Positions 52,337-62,152 are shown, numbered from the stretch's first letter. The stretch is 64,000 bases of DNA from VYFG01 sp965213885 (GCA_965213885.1 OZ243919.1:2976001-3040000); one strand, 5' to 3'. Program-made: numbers and translations. Notes: a model not told the origin generated them from the sequence alone.

Positions 52337-53071
52337 ATGCGACGGACTTTCCGCCGCTGTCTGGCCGTTTGCCTGCTGGCGGCAATGGCTGGATGTGCGA
52401 CCAACGGCTCTTCGCACGACGACCCGCTCGAGAACTACAACCGCGCCATGACCCGGTTCAACATCGGGTTTGACGAACGGGTGCTGGCACCCGTGGCCAG
52501 GGGGTACCGCAGGGTGGTGCCGGAGCCCGTGCGCGGCGGGATCGGGAATTTCTTCCGCAACCTCAGGGAGCCCTACGTCATGGTGAACGACCTGCTGCAG
52601 GGCAAGCCGGGGGAGGCGGGCAAGGATGCCGGGCGGTTCATCATCAACACGACGCTCGGCTTTGGCGGTTTCGCTGATGTCGCCACGGATATCGGCATCG
52701 GGCGGAACGAGGAGGACTTCGGCCAGACCCTGGCGGTCTGGCGCGTGCCGCCGGGCCCGCATCTGGTGCTGCCGCTGTTCGGTCCCAGCAACATCCGTGA
52801 CGGGGTCGGGGTGGCAACCGGGCTGACCTGGGGCAGCCCCATACGTCCCGAGGACAGCGGGGCGCATTTCGGCCTTCGCACCATCGGCGTAATCAACTCC
52901 CGTACCCGGTTCCTCGGAACCGAGAAAATGCTCGCGCTGCAGCCGGATCCCTACCTGTTCCTGCGCGAGAGCTATCGCCAGCGGCGTGAAATACAGATCA
53001 GGGACGGCGTGGTGCCCGATGAGGCGGACTCCGAGGAACGGTTCCTCGACGAACTGCTTGATGACGACTAA
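52337..53071 (+). CDS. mlaA: MlaA/VacJ outer-membrane lipoprotein
   Basis: MlaA sits in the outer membrane with OmpC-type porins and removes misplaced phospholipids from the outer leaflet. From the ATG at 52337 it has 244 residues with a lipoprotein signal (LLAAMAGC). The mature chain has DPLENYNRAMTRFNIGFDERV, FFRNLREPYVMVNDLLQGK, FIINTTLGFGGFADVA and LPLFGPSNIRDGVG, all family blocks. The other Mla components are not in the window. Confidence 0.96.
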   Translation: MRRTFRRCLAVCLLAAMAGCATNGSSHDDPLENYNRAMTRFNIGFDERVLAPVARGYRRVVPEPVRGGIGNFFRNLREPYVMVNDLLQGKPGEAGKDAGRFIINTTLGFGGFADVATDIGIGRNEEDFGQTLAVWRVPPGPHLVLPLFGPSNIRDGVGVATGLTWGSPIRPEDSGAHFGLRTIGVINSRTRFLGTEKMLALQPDPYLFLRESYRQRREIQIRDGVVPDEADSEERFLDELLDDD

Positions 53072-53101
53072 CCTGGCAGGATCAGGGGGACAGCCGAAGT
53101 C

Positions 53102-53926
53102 ATGGCCACTTACGCCATCGGGGATATCCAGGGGTGCGCGGTGCCGTTCGAGGAGCTTCTGGATGATCTCGAGTTCGATCCCGCCAGGGACCGACTCTGG
53201 CTGACCGGCGACCTCGTCAACCGCGGCCCCCACTCCCTGGAGACCCTGCGCATGGTCAGGGAATTCGGTGACAGCGTGACCACCGTGCTCGGCAATCATG
53301 ACCTGCACCTGCTGGCGGTGGCCGAGGGCATCCGGAAGGTCCGGCCCGGCGACAGCCTGAAGAAGATCCTGCGGGCACCGGACCGCGATGAACTGCTGCA
53401 CTGGCTGCGGCACCTGCCGTTAGCGCATGTGGACAGGGACCTGAAGGCGCTGATCGTGCACGCCGGTGTCTACCCGGGCTGGGGACCGTCCAAGCTGATC
53501 CGCCTGGCCGCCGAGGTGGAGACGGCATTGCGCGGGGACGACTACGCGGATTACCTGCGGAACATGTACGGCAGCGAGCCCCGGGTATGGAACGGTAAGC
53601 TGAAGGGCATGACCCGGCTGCGTTTCATCACCAACGTCCTGACCCGGATACGGTTCGTGGACGGGCAGCGCCGCATGGACTTCGACCACAAGGGCCCGCC
53701 CGGGAGCCAGCCGCCCCGGCTGATGCCCTGGTACCAGCATCCACGCATGAAATGCGACGGTTGGCGCATCGTCTGCGGCCATTGGTCCGCGCTTGGTTTT
53801 TCCCTTCAGGGCAACATCATCAGCCTGGACAGTGGCTGCGTCTGGGGCGGCGCGCTGACCGCGGTGCGCCTGGACGGCGACCACAGCCGCCAATGCTGGC
53901 AGGTGGGCTGCGGGGTGAACGAATGA
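53102..53926 (+). CDS. apaH: Bis(5'-nucleosyl)-tetraphosphatase, symmetrical
   Basis: ApaH hydrolyses Ap4A to two ADP. The 274-residue metallophosphoesterase has the metal motifs YAIGDIQGC, GDLVNRGPHSLE, LGNHDLHLLA and the late GHWSALGF. The usual order with ksgA and apaG is not kept here; instead mlaA is upstream (30-base gap) and an M18 peptidase follows. Confidence 0.96.
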   Translation: MATYAIGDIQGCAVPFEELLDDLEFDPARDRLWLTGDLVNRGPHSLETLRMVREFGDSVTTVLGNHDLHLLAVAEGIRKVRPGDSLKKILRAPDRDELLHWLRHLPLAHVDRDLKALIVHAGVYPGWGPSKLIRLAAEVETALRGDDYADYLRNMYGSEPRVWNGKLKGMTRLRFITNVLTRIRFVDGQRRMDFDHKGPPGSQPPRLMPWYQHPRMKCDGWRIVCGHWSALGFSLQGNIISLDSGCVWGGALTAVRLDGDHSRQCWQVGCGVNE

Positions 53927-54058
53927 CCGGGTTCCGGGCACCGGTGCAAGGGGCGCCTTCCGGGGAGCACTGCCCCGCGCCGGACCCTGCGCCGTGCGCA
54001 CTTGAACCGGAACGGCTCCGGAATTAGCATCGACGACTGTTCGCCAGACCGCACCTCC

Positions 54059-55342
54059 ATGCCAGCAGTCTCCCAGCCGCTTCTCGACTTCCTCAGCCGG
54101 TCGCCCACGCCCTTTCATGCGGTGGCCAGCCTGGGCGCGCGTCTTTTGCAATCGGGCTTCCGCCGGCTGGCCGAGGGGGACGACTGGGGCGGGCTGGGCG
54201 AAGGCCGGTATTTCGTGACCCGCAATGACTCGTCCCTGATCGCGTTCAACTGGTCCGGCAATGCCGATCAGGGATTCCGCATGGTCGGCGCCCATACCGA
54301 CAGCCCCTGCCTGAAGGTCAAGCCCGAGGCCATCAGTGAAAGCGAGGGCTATGCCCGGCTGGCTCTGGAAGTCTATGGCGGGGCGCTCCTGGCCCCCTGG
54401 TTCGACCGGGACCTGGGCCTGGCTGGCAGGGTGACCTATCGTGACGCAGAGGGCCGGATCGGGAACACCCTGGTGGACTTCGACCGCCCGGTGGCGTTCA
54501 TTCCCAGCCTCGCCATTCACCTCGACCGTGAGGTCAATGAGAGCCGCAGCATCAACCGGCAGGAAGACCTGCCGGCCCTGTTGTGCACCATGCGCGACGG
54601 GGAACCGGGGTTTCCGGCGCTCCTGGAAAGGCAGCTGGAAGCCCAGGGGGCCGGTGGTGTTTCCAGGATCCTGGGATTCGAGCTCAGCCTCTATGACCGG
54701 CAACCCGCGGCCGTGGTGGGCCTCGGGGAGGAATTCATCGCATCCGCGCGCCTCGACAACCTGCTCAGCTGTTTCGCGGCCACCGAGGCGTTGATCGGCA
54801 GCCGGGACCGGACCAACGCCGTGATCGTGCTGAGCGACCACGAGGAAGTGGGCAGCGGTTCAGCCAGCGGTGCGGAAGGAACATTTCTCAGGGACGTGCT
54901 CGGCCGGGTCTGCGGCGATGCGGGGGCACTGGCGCGCGCGGTCTCCCGCTCCATGCTGGTCTCCGCGGACAATGCGCACGGGGTGCACCCGAACTACCCA
55001 AACAAGCACGAGCCCGCCCACCGGCCCAGGCTCAACGCCGGCCCGGTGATCAAGATCAATCACAACCAGCGCTACGCCACCAACAGCGAGACCGAGGCGC
55101 TGTTTCGCCATGCATGCGAACAGAGCGGAGTCCCGGTGCAGACCATCGTGGTGCGTTCCGACATGGGCTGCGGCTCCACCATCGGCCCCATCACCGCCGC
55201 TCGGCTTGGTGTTCGCACGGTGGATGTCGGCGTCCCCCAGCTCGGTATGCACTCCATCCGGGAACTGGCGGGCGTGCAGGACCAGGACTTCCTGGTCAGG
55301 GCCCTCGGAAGTTTCTTCGGCTGTTCCCCCTGGCCGTTCTGA
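54059..55342 (+). CDS. apeB: M18-family aminopeptidase
   Basis: This zinc aminopeptidase (aspartyl aminopeptidase-like) has 427 residues from the ATG at 54059. Metal-binding motifs include VGAHTDSPCLKVKP, SDHEEVGSGSASGAEG and the C-terminal GVPQLGMHSIRE His. LDNLLSCFAATEAL is typical of M18. The frame extends 19 residues upstream, but MPAVSQPLLDFLSRSPTPFHAV is the normal N-terminus. Confidence 0.93.
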   Translation: MPAVSQPLLDFLSRSPTPFHAVASLGARLLQSGFRRLAEGDDWGGLGEGRYFVTRNDSSLIAFNWSGNADQGFRMVGAHTDSPCLKVKPEAISESEGYARLALEVYGGALLAPWFDRDLGLAGRVTYRDAEGRIGNTLVDFDRPVAFIPSLAIHLDREVNESRSINRQEDLPALLCTMRDGEPGFPALLERQLEAQGAGGVSRILGFELSLYDRQPAAVVGLGEEFIASARLDNLLSCFAATEALIGSRDRTNAVIVLSDHEEVGSGSASGAEGTFLRDVLGRVCGDAGALARAVSRSMLVSADNAHGVHPNYPNKHEPAHRPRLNAGPVIKINHNQRYATNSETEALFRHACEQSGVPVQTIVVRSDMGCGSTIGPITAARLGVRTVDVGVPQLGMHSIRELAGVQDQDFLVRALGSFFGCSPWPF

Positions 55343-55365
55343 AACCGGACTCAACCACCGCCGGG

Positions 55366-56271
55366 TCAGACGGACACGGCAATGCGCCGCAGGAAATCCG
55401 GCTTGAGTCCGCGGAGCAGCGCATGCACGTCCGACCGGGCCCCGGCCGGACAAAGGCCCAGGGACGAACCCAGCATCCCGACGATCTCCTCGGGGGTTCT
55501 GCCTTCAGTGCGCAGGCCGTCCAGGGAATCCGCCCCGTCCCGCTTGGACAGCTTCTTCCCCGCCGCATCCGCCATCAACGGCACGTGCCAGAACCGGGGG
55601 ACGGGATAGCCGAGGGACCGGAACAGGGCGATCTGGCGCGCGGTGGAGTCCGCCAGGTCGGCACCGCGGACCACGTCGGTCACGCCGAGCAGCCCGTCGT
55701 CCACCACGCTGGCGAGCTGGTAGGCGAAGATGCCGTCCTTGCGCCGGATCACGAAGTCCCCGGGGTAATCCGCCAGGTTCGCCCGCTGCAGCCCCAGGAT
55801 CCCGTCACGGAATTCGAGCGTCTCGTCCGCCGCCCGGAAGCGCCAGGCTACGGGTTCGTCCGGGCCGAATGCCGCCGGGCGGTTTTCGGGCCGGCAGGTC
55901 CCCGGATAGCGCGGTGCCGGAAAACGGGGGTCCGGCACGCCCGGCGCCAACTCGATGTCCCTGCGGGAACAGCGACAGGGAAATGCGCTGCCGGCCTGAA
56001 CGAGCCGTTCGAAAGCACCACGGTACTGTTCCCCGCGGGCTGACTGCACGACGACTTCGTCCTCCCAGTCGAGGCCCAGCCAGCGGAGATCTTCCAGGAT
56101 CCGTGCCGCAGCGCCTGGCCGGTTACGCGGCGTGTCGAGGTCATCCATGCGGACAAGTAGTCTCCCGCCGCCAGCGCGGGCGTGCAGCCAGCACAGCAGC
56201 GCCGTGCGCAGGTTGCCGAGGTGGAGCGGGCCCGTGGGGCTGGGCGCGTAGCGGCCGACGGTGCCTGTCAA
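55366..56271 (-). CDS. gluQ: Glutamyl-Q tRNA(Asp) synthetase
   Basis: GluQ (YadB) attaches glutamate to queuosine in the tRNA(Asp) anticodon. The 301-residue protein is a GluRS catalytic core without the anticodon-binding domain. It has GRYAPSPTGPLHLGNLRTA (HIGH-type motif) and KLSKRDGAD (KMSKS-type), with a Cys pair (CRCS) near residue 98. It is convergent with the M18 gene, and the cytochrome gene lies 3 bases upstream. Confidence 0.95.
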   Translation of the reverse strand: MTGTVGRYAPSPTGPLHLGNLRTALLCWLHARAGGGRLLVRMDDLDTPRNRPGAAARILEDLRWLGLDWEDEVVVQSARGEQYRGAFERLVQAGSAFPCRCSRRDIELAPGVPDPRFPAPRYPGTCRPENRPAAFGPDEPVAWRFRAADETLEFRDGILGLQRANLADYPGDFVIRRKDGIFAYQLASVVDDGLLGVTDVVRGADLADSTARQIALFRSLGYPVPRFWHVPLMADAAGKKLSKRDGADSLDGLRTEGRTPEEIVGMLGSSLGLCPAGARSDVHALLRGLKPDFLRRIAVSV

Positions 56272-56274
56272 GGT

Positions 56275-56601
56275 TCAGTTCGGGGCGGCCCGGTGGGCCT
56301 GCAGGACCATGTACTCCACGATGGCCTTCACTGAATCGTCCGACAGGCCGGCAAAGCCCCCCTTGGGCGGCATGACGCCCTGTTTGCCGGTGTAGCCGTT
56401 GATGGCGTGATCGTAGAGCGCCCTGTTGCCCCGGGCGATCCGGTCCTTCCATGCCGCATAGTCACCGACCCTGGGTGCGCCGGCCACACCGAGGTTGTGA
56501 CAGGCCGCGCAGGTGTGGTTGTAGTCGCTTTCGGCGTCCGCCAGGGCGGGAGCACACGCAGCGCTGAGGCTGGCGGCCAGGAGTCTTGGCAGGTGTTTCA
56601 T
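56275..56601 (-). CDS. Cytochrome c5-type protein
   Basis: This is a 108-residue periplasmic monohaem cytochrome. A signal peptide ends about ALADA (residue 23). The haem site is C31-A-A-C34-H35, and M77 in GVMPPKGG is the axial ligand, as in cytochrome c5. It may carry electrons to a terminal oxidase or nitrogen-oxide reductase. It ends 3 bases from gluQ. Confidence 0.92.
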   Translation of the reverse strand: MKHLPRLLAASLSAACAPALADAESDYNHTCAACHNLGVAGAPRVGDYAAWKDRIARGNRALYDHAINGYTGKQGVMPPKGGFAGLSDDSVKAIVEYMVLQAHRAAPN

Positions 56602-56644
56602 CAGGGGAGGAGCTGGCCCCGAAACCGACTGGCGGACATGGAGC

Positions 56645-57001
56645 TCAGTAGCCTGTCACCAGCAGCAGGAGCAGGCTGTCCGGGTCGCCGGTGCCGAGTT
56701 CCCGGTCGATGTATTCTCCGGGCACCCCGTGGGCGATGAACCAGCCAATCAGTTCCCCGGCCCACCGGGCGTTCGCTGCGCCGCCTGGATAGCGCACGAC
56801 AATGCGCAGGCGTCCGCTTTCGTCGAATTGCCGCAGCACCTGTCGCACCTGGGGCAGTTCGGCAATGTTGCTGCTGTTGACGAATGCCGGCCACTGGCTT
56901 CGCGAGATCACCAGTTCGGTGGACTCGAAGGCGCCGGCCCGCCCGCAAACCATGAGAAGACCCGGCAGCAGCCAGATCAGGCGGGACCACCGACCCGTCA
57001 C
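56645..57001 (-). CDS. Hypothetical exported protein
   Basis: This 118-residue protein starts from a GTG overlapping the RNase G stop (ATGTGA). It has a signal peptide (WLLPGLLMVCGRAGA). The mature part, about 95 residues, includes ELVISRSQWPAFVNSSNI, then RLRIVVRYPGG and WFIAHGVPGEYID. I do not recognise the family. RIVVRYPGG followed by WAGELIGWF suggests a small alpha/beta domain like those in cell-envelope proteins. It is coupled to rng. Confidence 0.65.
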   Translation of the reverse strand: MTGRWSRLIWLLPGLLMVCGRAGAFESTELVISRSQWPAFVNSSNIAELPQVRQVLRQFDESGRLRIVVRYPGGAANARWAGELIGWFIAHGVPGEYIDRELGTGDPDSLLLLLVTGY

Positions 57002-58473
57002 ATCAGCACCACTTCGTACTGCTCCTGGTGAAAGCTGGGTTCCACCTTGAGGTGAATGGACTTGCGGATGAAATCCTGCAGGTCCGCCAGGCCTGTGGAC
57101 TCTTCCTCCTGCAGCAGTTCGATGACCGCCGGTGAAGCCACCACCAGGTATTTCTCGGCGTCGAACTGGCGGGCCTCCCTGAGGATTTCGCGGAAAATCT
57201 CGTAACAGGTGGTCTCGGCGGATTTCTGGATGCCCCGGCCGCTGCAGGCGGGGCACGCCTCGGTCAGCAGCCGCTCCAGGCTTTCGCTGGTGCGCTTTCG
57301 GGTAATTTCCACGAGGCCGAGGGATGACATGTCGTTGACCTGGGTCTTGGTGCGGTCCTTGGCCAGCTCCCGTTCCAGGGTCCGCATGACCTGTTCCTTG
57401 TGGTCGTCCACGCCCATGTCGATGAAATCCACGATGATGATGCCGCCGAGATTGCGCACCCGGAGCTGGTGGGCCAGGGTGGCAGCAGCCTCCAGGTTGG
57501 TCTTGAAGATGGTTTCCTCGAGATTCCGCGCGCCGACAAAGCTGCCGGTGTTGACGTCCACCGTCGTCATGGCCTCCGTCTGGTCGATGATGAGATAGCC
57601 GCCGGATTTGAGGGGCACGCGCTTTTGCAGCGCCCGTTGGATCTCCTCCTCGACGTCGTACAGATCGAAAATCGGCCTGCCGCCCGGATAGTGCTCGATG
57701 CGCTCCAGGGCGTCCGGCATCAGTTCACGGGCGAAATTGCTCACCAGTTCGAAGGTTTCCTTGGAGTCGATGCGGATCTTCTTCACCTTCTGCCACACCA
57801 GATCCCGCACGGTCCGCATGGCCAGGGGAAGGCTGGTGTGCAGCAGGGCCGGCACCTTGCCGGCCCTGCGCCGGGACTGGACCTTCTCCCAGACCCGGAT
57901 CAGGAACTGCATGTCCGAAAGGATCTCCTCCTCGAGCGCGGTCTCCCCGGCCGTGCGTACAATGAAACCCCCGCTGGCACCGGATTCCCCCTTGAGGCGG
58001 TTCAGGGCTTCCAGGAGACGATCCCGGGTCCCGGATTCCTGGATCCGCTGGGAGACCCCCATGTAGTCGTTGTTCGGCAGGTAGACCAGGTTTCTCGAGG
58101 GGATGCTGATCTGGCTGGACAGGCGTGCGCCCTTGGTACCGAGAGGATCCTTGACCACCTGCACCACGATATCCTGGCCCTCGGAAACCAGGGAGACGAT
58201 GTTGGTCTCCGTGTCCATCTGCTGCAGCCGGGGGCTCTCGTCCGTGCGCGCCTGCAGATCCCGGGCATGCAGGAACGCGGTGCGCTCGAGACCGATATCG
58301 ACGAAGGCGGCCTGCATTCCCGGCAGCACCCGGACCACCTTGCCGACGTAGATGTTGCCCACGATGCCCTTGTTCTTGACCCGTTCCACGTAGATTTCCT
58401 GCAGCATGCCGTTTTCCAGGGTGGCCACCCGGGTTTCCTGGGGCGTGACGTTGATCAGAATCTCTTCCCGCAT
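56998..58473 (-). CDS. rng: Ribonuclease G
   Basis: RNase G is an endoribonuclease for 16S rRNA 5' maturation and mRNA decay. The 491 residues match the family (E. coli 489). The start MREEILINVTPQETRVA is the normal N-terminus, and the longer frame to 58686 is rejected. The S1 domain contains NIYVGKVVRVLPGMQAAFVD. Catalytic aspartates lie in TTVDVNTGSFVG and IIIVDFIDM, and the zinc-link cysteines in CPACSGRG. The usual maf neighbour is separated from it here by a divergent hydrolase. Confidence 0.95.
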   Translation of the reverse strand: MREEILINVTPQETRVATLENGMLQEIYVERVKNKGIVGNIYVGKVVRVLPGMQAAFVDIGLERTAFLHARDLQARTDESPRLQQMDTETNIVSLVSEGQDIVVQVVKDPLGTKGARLSSQISIPSRNLVYLPNNDYMGVSQRIQESGTRDRLLEALNRLKGESGASGGFIVRTAGETALEEEILSDMQFLIRVWEKVQSRRRAGKVPALLHTSLPLAMRTVRDLVWQKVKKIRIDSKETFELVSNFARELMPDALERIEHYPGGRPIFDLYDVEEEIQRALQKRVPLKSGGYLIIDQTEAMTTVDVNTGSFVGARNLEETIFKTNLEAAATLAHQLRVRNLGGIIIVDFIDMGVDDHKEQVMRTLERELAKDRTKTQVNDMSSLGLVEITRKRTSESLERLLTEACPACSGRGIQKSAETTCYEIFREILREARQFDAEKYLVVASPAVIELLQEEESTGLADLQDFIRKSIHLKVEPSFHQEQYEVVLM

Positions 58474-58706
58474 GGTATGCGGCTGCTCCTGGGTCATGGT
58501 CCGTGGAGGGGTTGATGCGGGCTGCATGGCTCGATTCCGGATCCGGGGCGAAAAAGGGTACAGGACTTTGGCACCGCGCGGCAAGGGCGACACGCACGGC
58601 TGTCCAGGTCCCGCCACCGGGAAGAACGCCGCGGCGGGGGTATTGCCATCCGGGCGGAAGCCGTTAGGATGGCTGCGGCTCAACACTGCGATCGACGCAT
58701 CGGAAC

Positions 58707-60764
58707 ATGGTCAACCTGGTGGCGGCGGATGTCGGCGACCTGCGCGTGCTTCACGAACTGCCGCAGACCATCGGCGCGGCCATGGACCTATGGATTCCCC
58801 TGCCCGGGGAAGTCCGTCTCCACGCCCGGCTCTGGATGCCGGCGGATGCGGCGGAACGTCCGGTCCCCGCCCTGGTGGAATATGTGCCCTTCCGCCACCG
58901 CGACTTCACCGCGCCCAGGGACGCGCTGATCCACCCCTGGTTCGCAGGTCACGGCTACGCCTCCCTGCGCGTGGAACTGCGCGGGTCCGGCGACTCGGGG
59001 GGGCTGCCGATGGATGAATACGTGCGTCAGGAGCAGGATGACGCCGTCGCGGCGCTGGCTTGGATCGCACGGCAGCCGTGGTGCGACGGCCATACCGGCA
59101 TGTTCGGCATGTCCTGGGGCGCCATCAGCGCCCTACAGGTGGCGGCACGAAACCCCCCGTCCCTGAAAGCGATCATCCCGGTCCACGGCACGGACGACCG
59201 GTTTTCGGACGATATCCACTACAAGGGCGGCTGTCTTCTCACCGCGGGGCTGTCCTGGGGTGCCCTGTATACCCTGTACATGATGCGGCCTCCGGATCCG
59301 GCGATCAGCCAGGGGGGCTGGAGGGCCGCCTGGCTGGAGCGGTTCCGGAAGGCGCCCATGGTCCTGGAGACCTGGATGGCGCACCAGTTCAGGGATGATT
59401 ACTGGCGTCACGGCTCCGTGTCGGAAGACCATGCCGCCATCCGGTGTCCCGCCCTGGTGATCTGCGGCTGGGCGGACGGGTACACTGCGGCGGCGCTTCG
59501 CATGGCGGAGCGCCTGAATGCACGGAGCAGGCTCTGGATCGGACCTTGGGCCCATACCTATCCGCACCTGGCAAGTCCGGGACCCCGGGCCGGATTTCTG
59601 CAGGAGGCGGTGCGATGGTGGGACCGGTGGCTGAAGGGGCGGGACAACGGCGTGGAGGCATTGCCCCGGGTACGCCTGTACCTACAGGACAGCGTGTCCC
59701 CGGCGACCAGCTATGATCACCGGCCGGGCAGCTGGCTCGGCATTGACCGCTGGCCCCCGTCCGAGATCGTGCCGGAAGTCTGGGTTCTCGGTGACGGCGT
59801 GATTCGGCGGGCCGACAAGGGGAAGCCGGCAGGCGTGGACCTGGAGATTGCCTCGCCCCTCGGCAACGGAATCGATGGACCTGAATGGCTGCCCCATGGC
59901 ATCGGCCCGGAACTGCCGCCGGATCAGGCCGGGGAGGACTCGGGATCGCTGTGTTTCGACAGCGCCCCACTCGGGCAGGAACTGATCCTCTGCGGCCAGC
60001 CGGAACTGGTCCTGTACTGCCGGGCCGACCTTGTGGGCATCATCCAGGCAAGGCTGGTGGATCTGCGCCCGGACGGGTCCGCAACACAGATCGTGTACGG
60101 TCTTTTGAACCTGCACCACCGGAACGGGCCGGATCGGCCGGCACCGCTGGAGCCGGGAGACTGGATCCGGATCCGGGTCCGGATGGATCCCATCGTGCAG
60201 CGCATTCCTCCCACGCACCGCCTCAGGCTGGCGGTATCCACCCAGGCCTGGCCACTGGTCTGGCCGGCGGCAGGGACCATGCGCCTGACCGTACAAACCG
60301 TTGAGTCCACGCTCAGGCTGCCCATCCTCCCGGCGGACCGGCTGGCGGACCTGGAATGCGATCCTCCTTGCGGCCCTGCCGTCCCCGCTTCGCCGGCCCC
60401 GGACTGGTTACGGCCCGTGCGGCGTGAACGCACGGTTCGCCGGGACCCGCGGACGGGACTGGTGGAGCGCACGTACATCAAGGACGACGGCTGCTACCGC
60501 GTCAGCGGGCACGAAATGACCTTGGCGGCGGCGGGTTCGCTGACCTATCGCTGCCGGGAACCTGACCCCTTGTCGGCAAGGGCCGAATACCACTATCACA
60601 TTCACCATTCCCGGGGTGACTGGGACGCCGCGGTGGAATGTGACGTACAGATCTGCTGTGACGAGTCATCGTTCCGGGTAGAGGGAGAATATCGCGCTCT
60701 GGAAAACACCAGGATGGTGGTGAAGCGGTCGGTGGCATTCTCAGTCCCGCGCCGCTGGGTGTGA
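58707..60764 (+). CDS. CocE/NonD-family hydrolase
   Basis: This 685-residue alpha/beta hydrolase has the S15/CocE domain order. The nucleophile elbow is GMSWGAISALQ, the Asp region lies around CGWADGYT, and the catalytic His is in GPWAHTYPHL. A C-terminal jelly-roll domain follows from about residue 320. Members cleave esters, cocaine or peptides, and the true substrate is unknown. A second in-frame ATG (MDLWIPLPGE) gives an N-terminus closer to some relatives. It stands alone on the plus strand between rng and maf. Confidence 0.85.
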   Translation: MVNLVAADVGDLRVLHELPQTIGAAMDLWIPLPGEVRLHARLWMPADAAERPVPALVEYVPFRHRDFTAPRDALIHPWFAGHGYASLRVELRGSGDSGGLPMDEYVRQEQDDAVAALAWIARQPWCDGHTGMFGMSWGAISALQVAARNPPSLKAIIPVHGTDDRFSDDIHYKGGCLLTAGLSWGALYTLYMMRPPDPAISQGGWRAAWLERFRKAPMVLETWMAHQFRDDYWRHGSVSEDHAAIRCPALVICGWADGYTAAALRMAERLNARSRLWIGPWAHTYPHLASPGPRAGFLQEAVRWWDRWLKGRDNGVEALPRVRLYLQDSVSPATSYDHRPGSWLGIDRWPPSEIVPEVWVLGDGVIRRADKGKPAGVDLEIASPLGNGIDGPEWLPHGIGPELPPDQAGEDSGSLCFDSAPLGQELILCGQPELVLYCRADLVGIIQARLVDLRPDGSATQIVYGLLNLHHRNGPDRPAPLEPGDWIRIRVRMDPIVQRIPPTHRLRLAVSTQAWPLVWPAAGTMRLTVQTVESTLRLPILPADRLADLECDPPCGPAVPASPAPDWLRPVRRERTVRRDPRTGLVERTYIKDDGCYRVSGHEMTLAAAGSLTYRCREPDPLSARAEYHYHIHHSRGDWDAAVECDVQICCDESSFRVEGEYRALENTRMVVKRSVAFSVPRRWV

Positions 60765-61083
60765 AGCTTGGATTCAAAGTTCACAGGGCACACCAGGATA
60801 CTGTCTTCGTGGAACCGTTCCCGGAGCAGGTCCGGCATGAGTCAGGTTAAGCCGAGTGCGTAAATGGTCTTCGAAAGTTTTCTCAAGGCTTCTCCAATCA
60901 GACTGACCCGGTTGATGCGGCGAGATGGGGTTGGAGTGCTCCCAATATGTCATGAGCAGGGAATCCAATAAAACACACATTCGCATTACCCGGGTGCTTT
61001 GCAGAATTTGTCGGGCCATTCTCAGAAATAATATTTATATTCAATAAGATAAAATAACCGGATATGCCACTGGATATGAAGTC
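60765..61083. other. Intergenic region between CocE-type hydrolase and maf
   Basis: No gene was recognised in 319 bases between convergent genes. The right part (about 61020-61070) is A+T-rich. A short minus-strand frame (60774-61019) shows no family features. Confidence 0.4.
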
Positions 61084-61653
61084 CTAGATCAGCCCCGCCT
61101 GATGCAGCAGCATCCGGGTCTCGTACAGGGGCAGGCCCACCACGCCGCTGTAGCTGCCGCGGATTTCCCTGACAAAGGTGCCGGCCGGACCCTGGATGCC
61201 ATAGCCGCCCGCCTTGTCGTACGGCTCCCGGGTATCGCAGTAGGTGGCGATCATTTCCGGCGTCAGCACCATGAAATCCACCAGGGTATGGCTGACTTCA
61301 ACACCGACAAAGCCGGGGCCCACCAGGGACACGGCGGATATCACGTCATGGCGCCTGCCGGAGAGGCGCTCGAGCATGGCGGCGGCCTGTGCCCGGTCTG
61401 CGGGCTTGCCAAGGGCATCGCCGTCGACCGCCACCGTGGTGTCGCCGCCCAGAGCCCAGCTTCCCGGGGCCAGGGACGCCACGGACTCCGACTTCAGCCG
61501 GGCCAGACGGCCGGTCATGTCCTCGGGGGACTCGTCCTCGAGTGGGGATTCGTCCACGTCCGCGTCCCGTACGCTGAAGGGTAGGCCGAACAGCGACAGC
61601 AGTTCCCTGCGGCGAGGCGATTGGGAGGCAAGGATCAGCGGGGCCCGGGACAT
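61084..61653 (-). CDS. maf: Maf-family nucleotide pyrophosphatase
   Basis: Maf hydrolyses non-canonical or standard NTPs (house-cleaning or division control). The 189-residue protein starts LILASQSPRRRELL and contains DESP, LGGDTTVAVDGDALGKP and DKAGGYGIQG. The last block is closer to the YhdE type acting on dTTP/UTP. It ends the nadD-rsfS-rlmH-maf run, 4 bases after rlmH. Confidence 0.95.
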   Translation of the reverse strand: MSRAPLILASQSPRRRELLSLFGLPFSVRDADVDESPLEDESPEDMTGRLARLKSESVASLAPGSWALGGDTTVAVDGDALGKPADRAQAAAMLERLSGRRHDVISAVSLVGPGFVGVEVSHTLVDFMVLTPEMIATYCDTREPYDKAGGYGIQGPAGTFVREIRGSYSGVVGLPLYETRMLLHQAGLI

Positions 61654-61657
61654 GGTT

Positions 61658-62128
61658 TCAGCGGTGATAGGGCAGTCCTTCCATTATCGACCAGCAGCGG
61701 TAGATCTGTTCCGCGATCACCACCCGCACCACCGGATGGGCCAGCGTGAGCGCCGACAGCGACCAACATTCGTCCGCCTTGCCGAGAAAGTCCCCGGACA
61801 GTCCCTCGGGGCCGCCCACGACCAGCGCCGCCTGTTCGCCGTTGCCGAGCCAGTCTTCCATGCGCTGAACGATGTCCAGGGTGGACATCTGCCTGCCCTG
61901 CCGGTCAAGGGCGATGAGCTGGCAGCCTCCGGGCACCGCCGCCGCAAGCCGGCGTTCCTCCATCATGGCGATCCTGGCCGGGTCCACGTTCTTTCCCCGC
62001 TTCACGGCCGGGACCTCCACCAGTTTCAGTGCCATCCGACCTCGTATGCGCTGCCGGTACTCAGTGCACCCCTCCGTCACCCAGTGCGGCATGCGCCCGC
62101 CGACAGCCACCAGGTGCAGGTTCAGCAT
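61658..62128 (-). CDS. rlmH: 23S rRNA pseudouridine-1915 N3-methyltransferase
   Basis: RlmH is a SPOUT-class methyltransferase that modifies helix 69 of 23S rRNA. It has 156 residues. The SAM knot is seen in LIALDRQGRQMST, VVGGPEGLSGDF and SLSALTLAHPVVRVVIAEQIYRCW. The ending EGLPYHR is close to the family terminus. It follows rsfS by 24 bases. Confidence 0.97.
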   Translation of the reverse strand: MLNLHLVAVGGRMPHWVTEGCTEYRQRIRGRMALKLVEVPAVKRGKNVDPARIAMMEERRLAAAVPGGCQLIALDRQGRQMSTLDIVQRMEDWLGNGEQAALVVGGPEGLSGDFLGKADECWSLSALTLAHPVVRVVIAEQIYRCWSIMEGLPYHR

Positions 62129-62152
62129 GGCTTCGCCCGGGGACGCCCCGGG

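Noticed and set aside
60774..61019. Minus-strand 81-residue open frame between the CocE-type hydrolase and maf
   Set aside because: No motif, no ribosome-binding site, and it includes the end of the hydrolase region; treated as non-coding.
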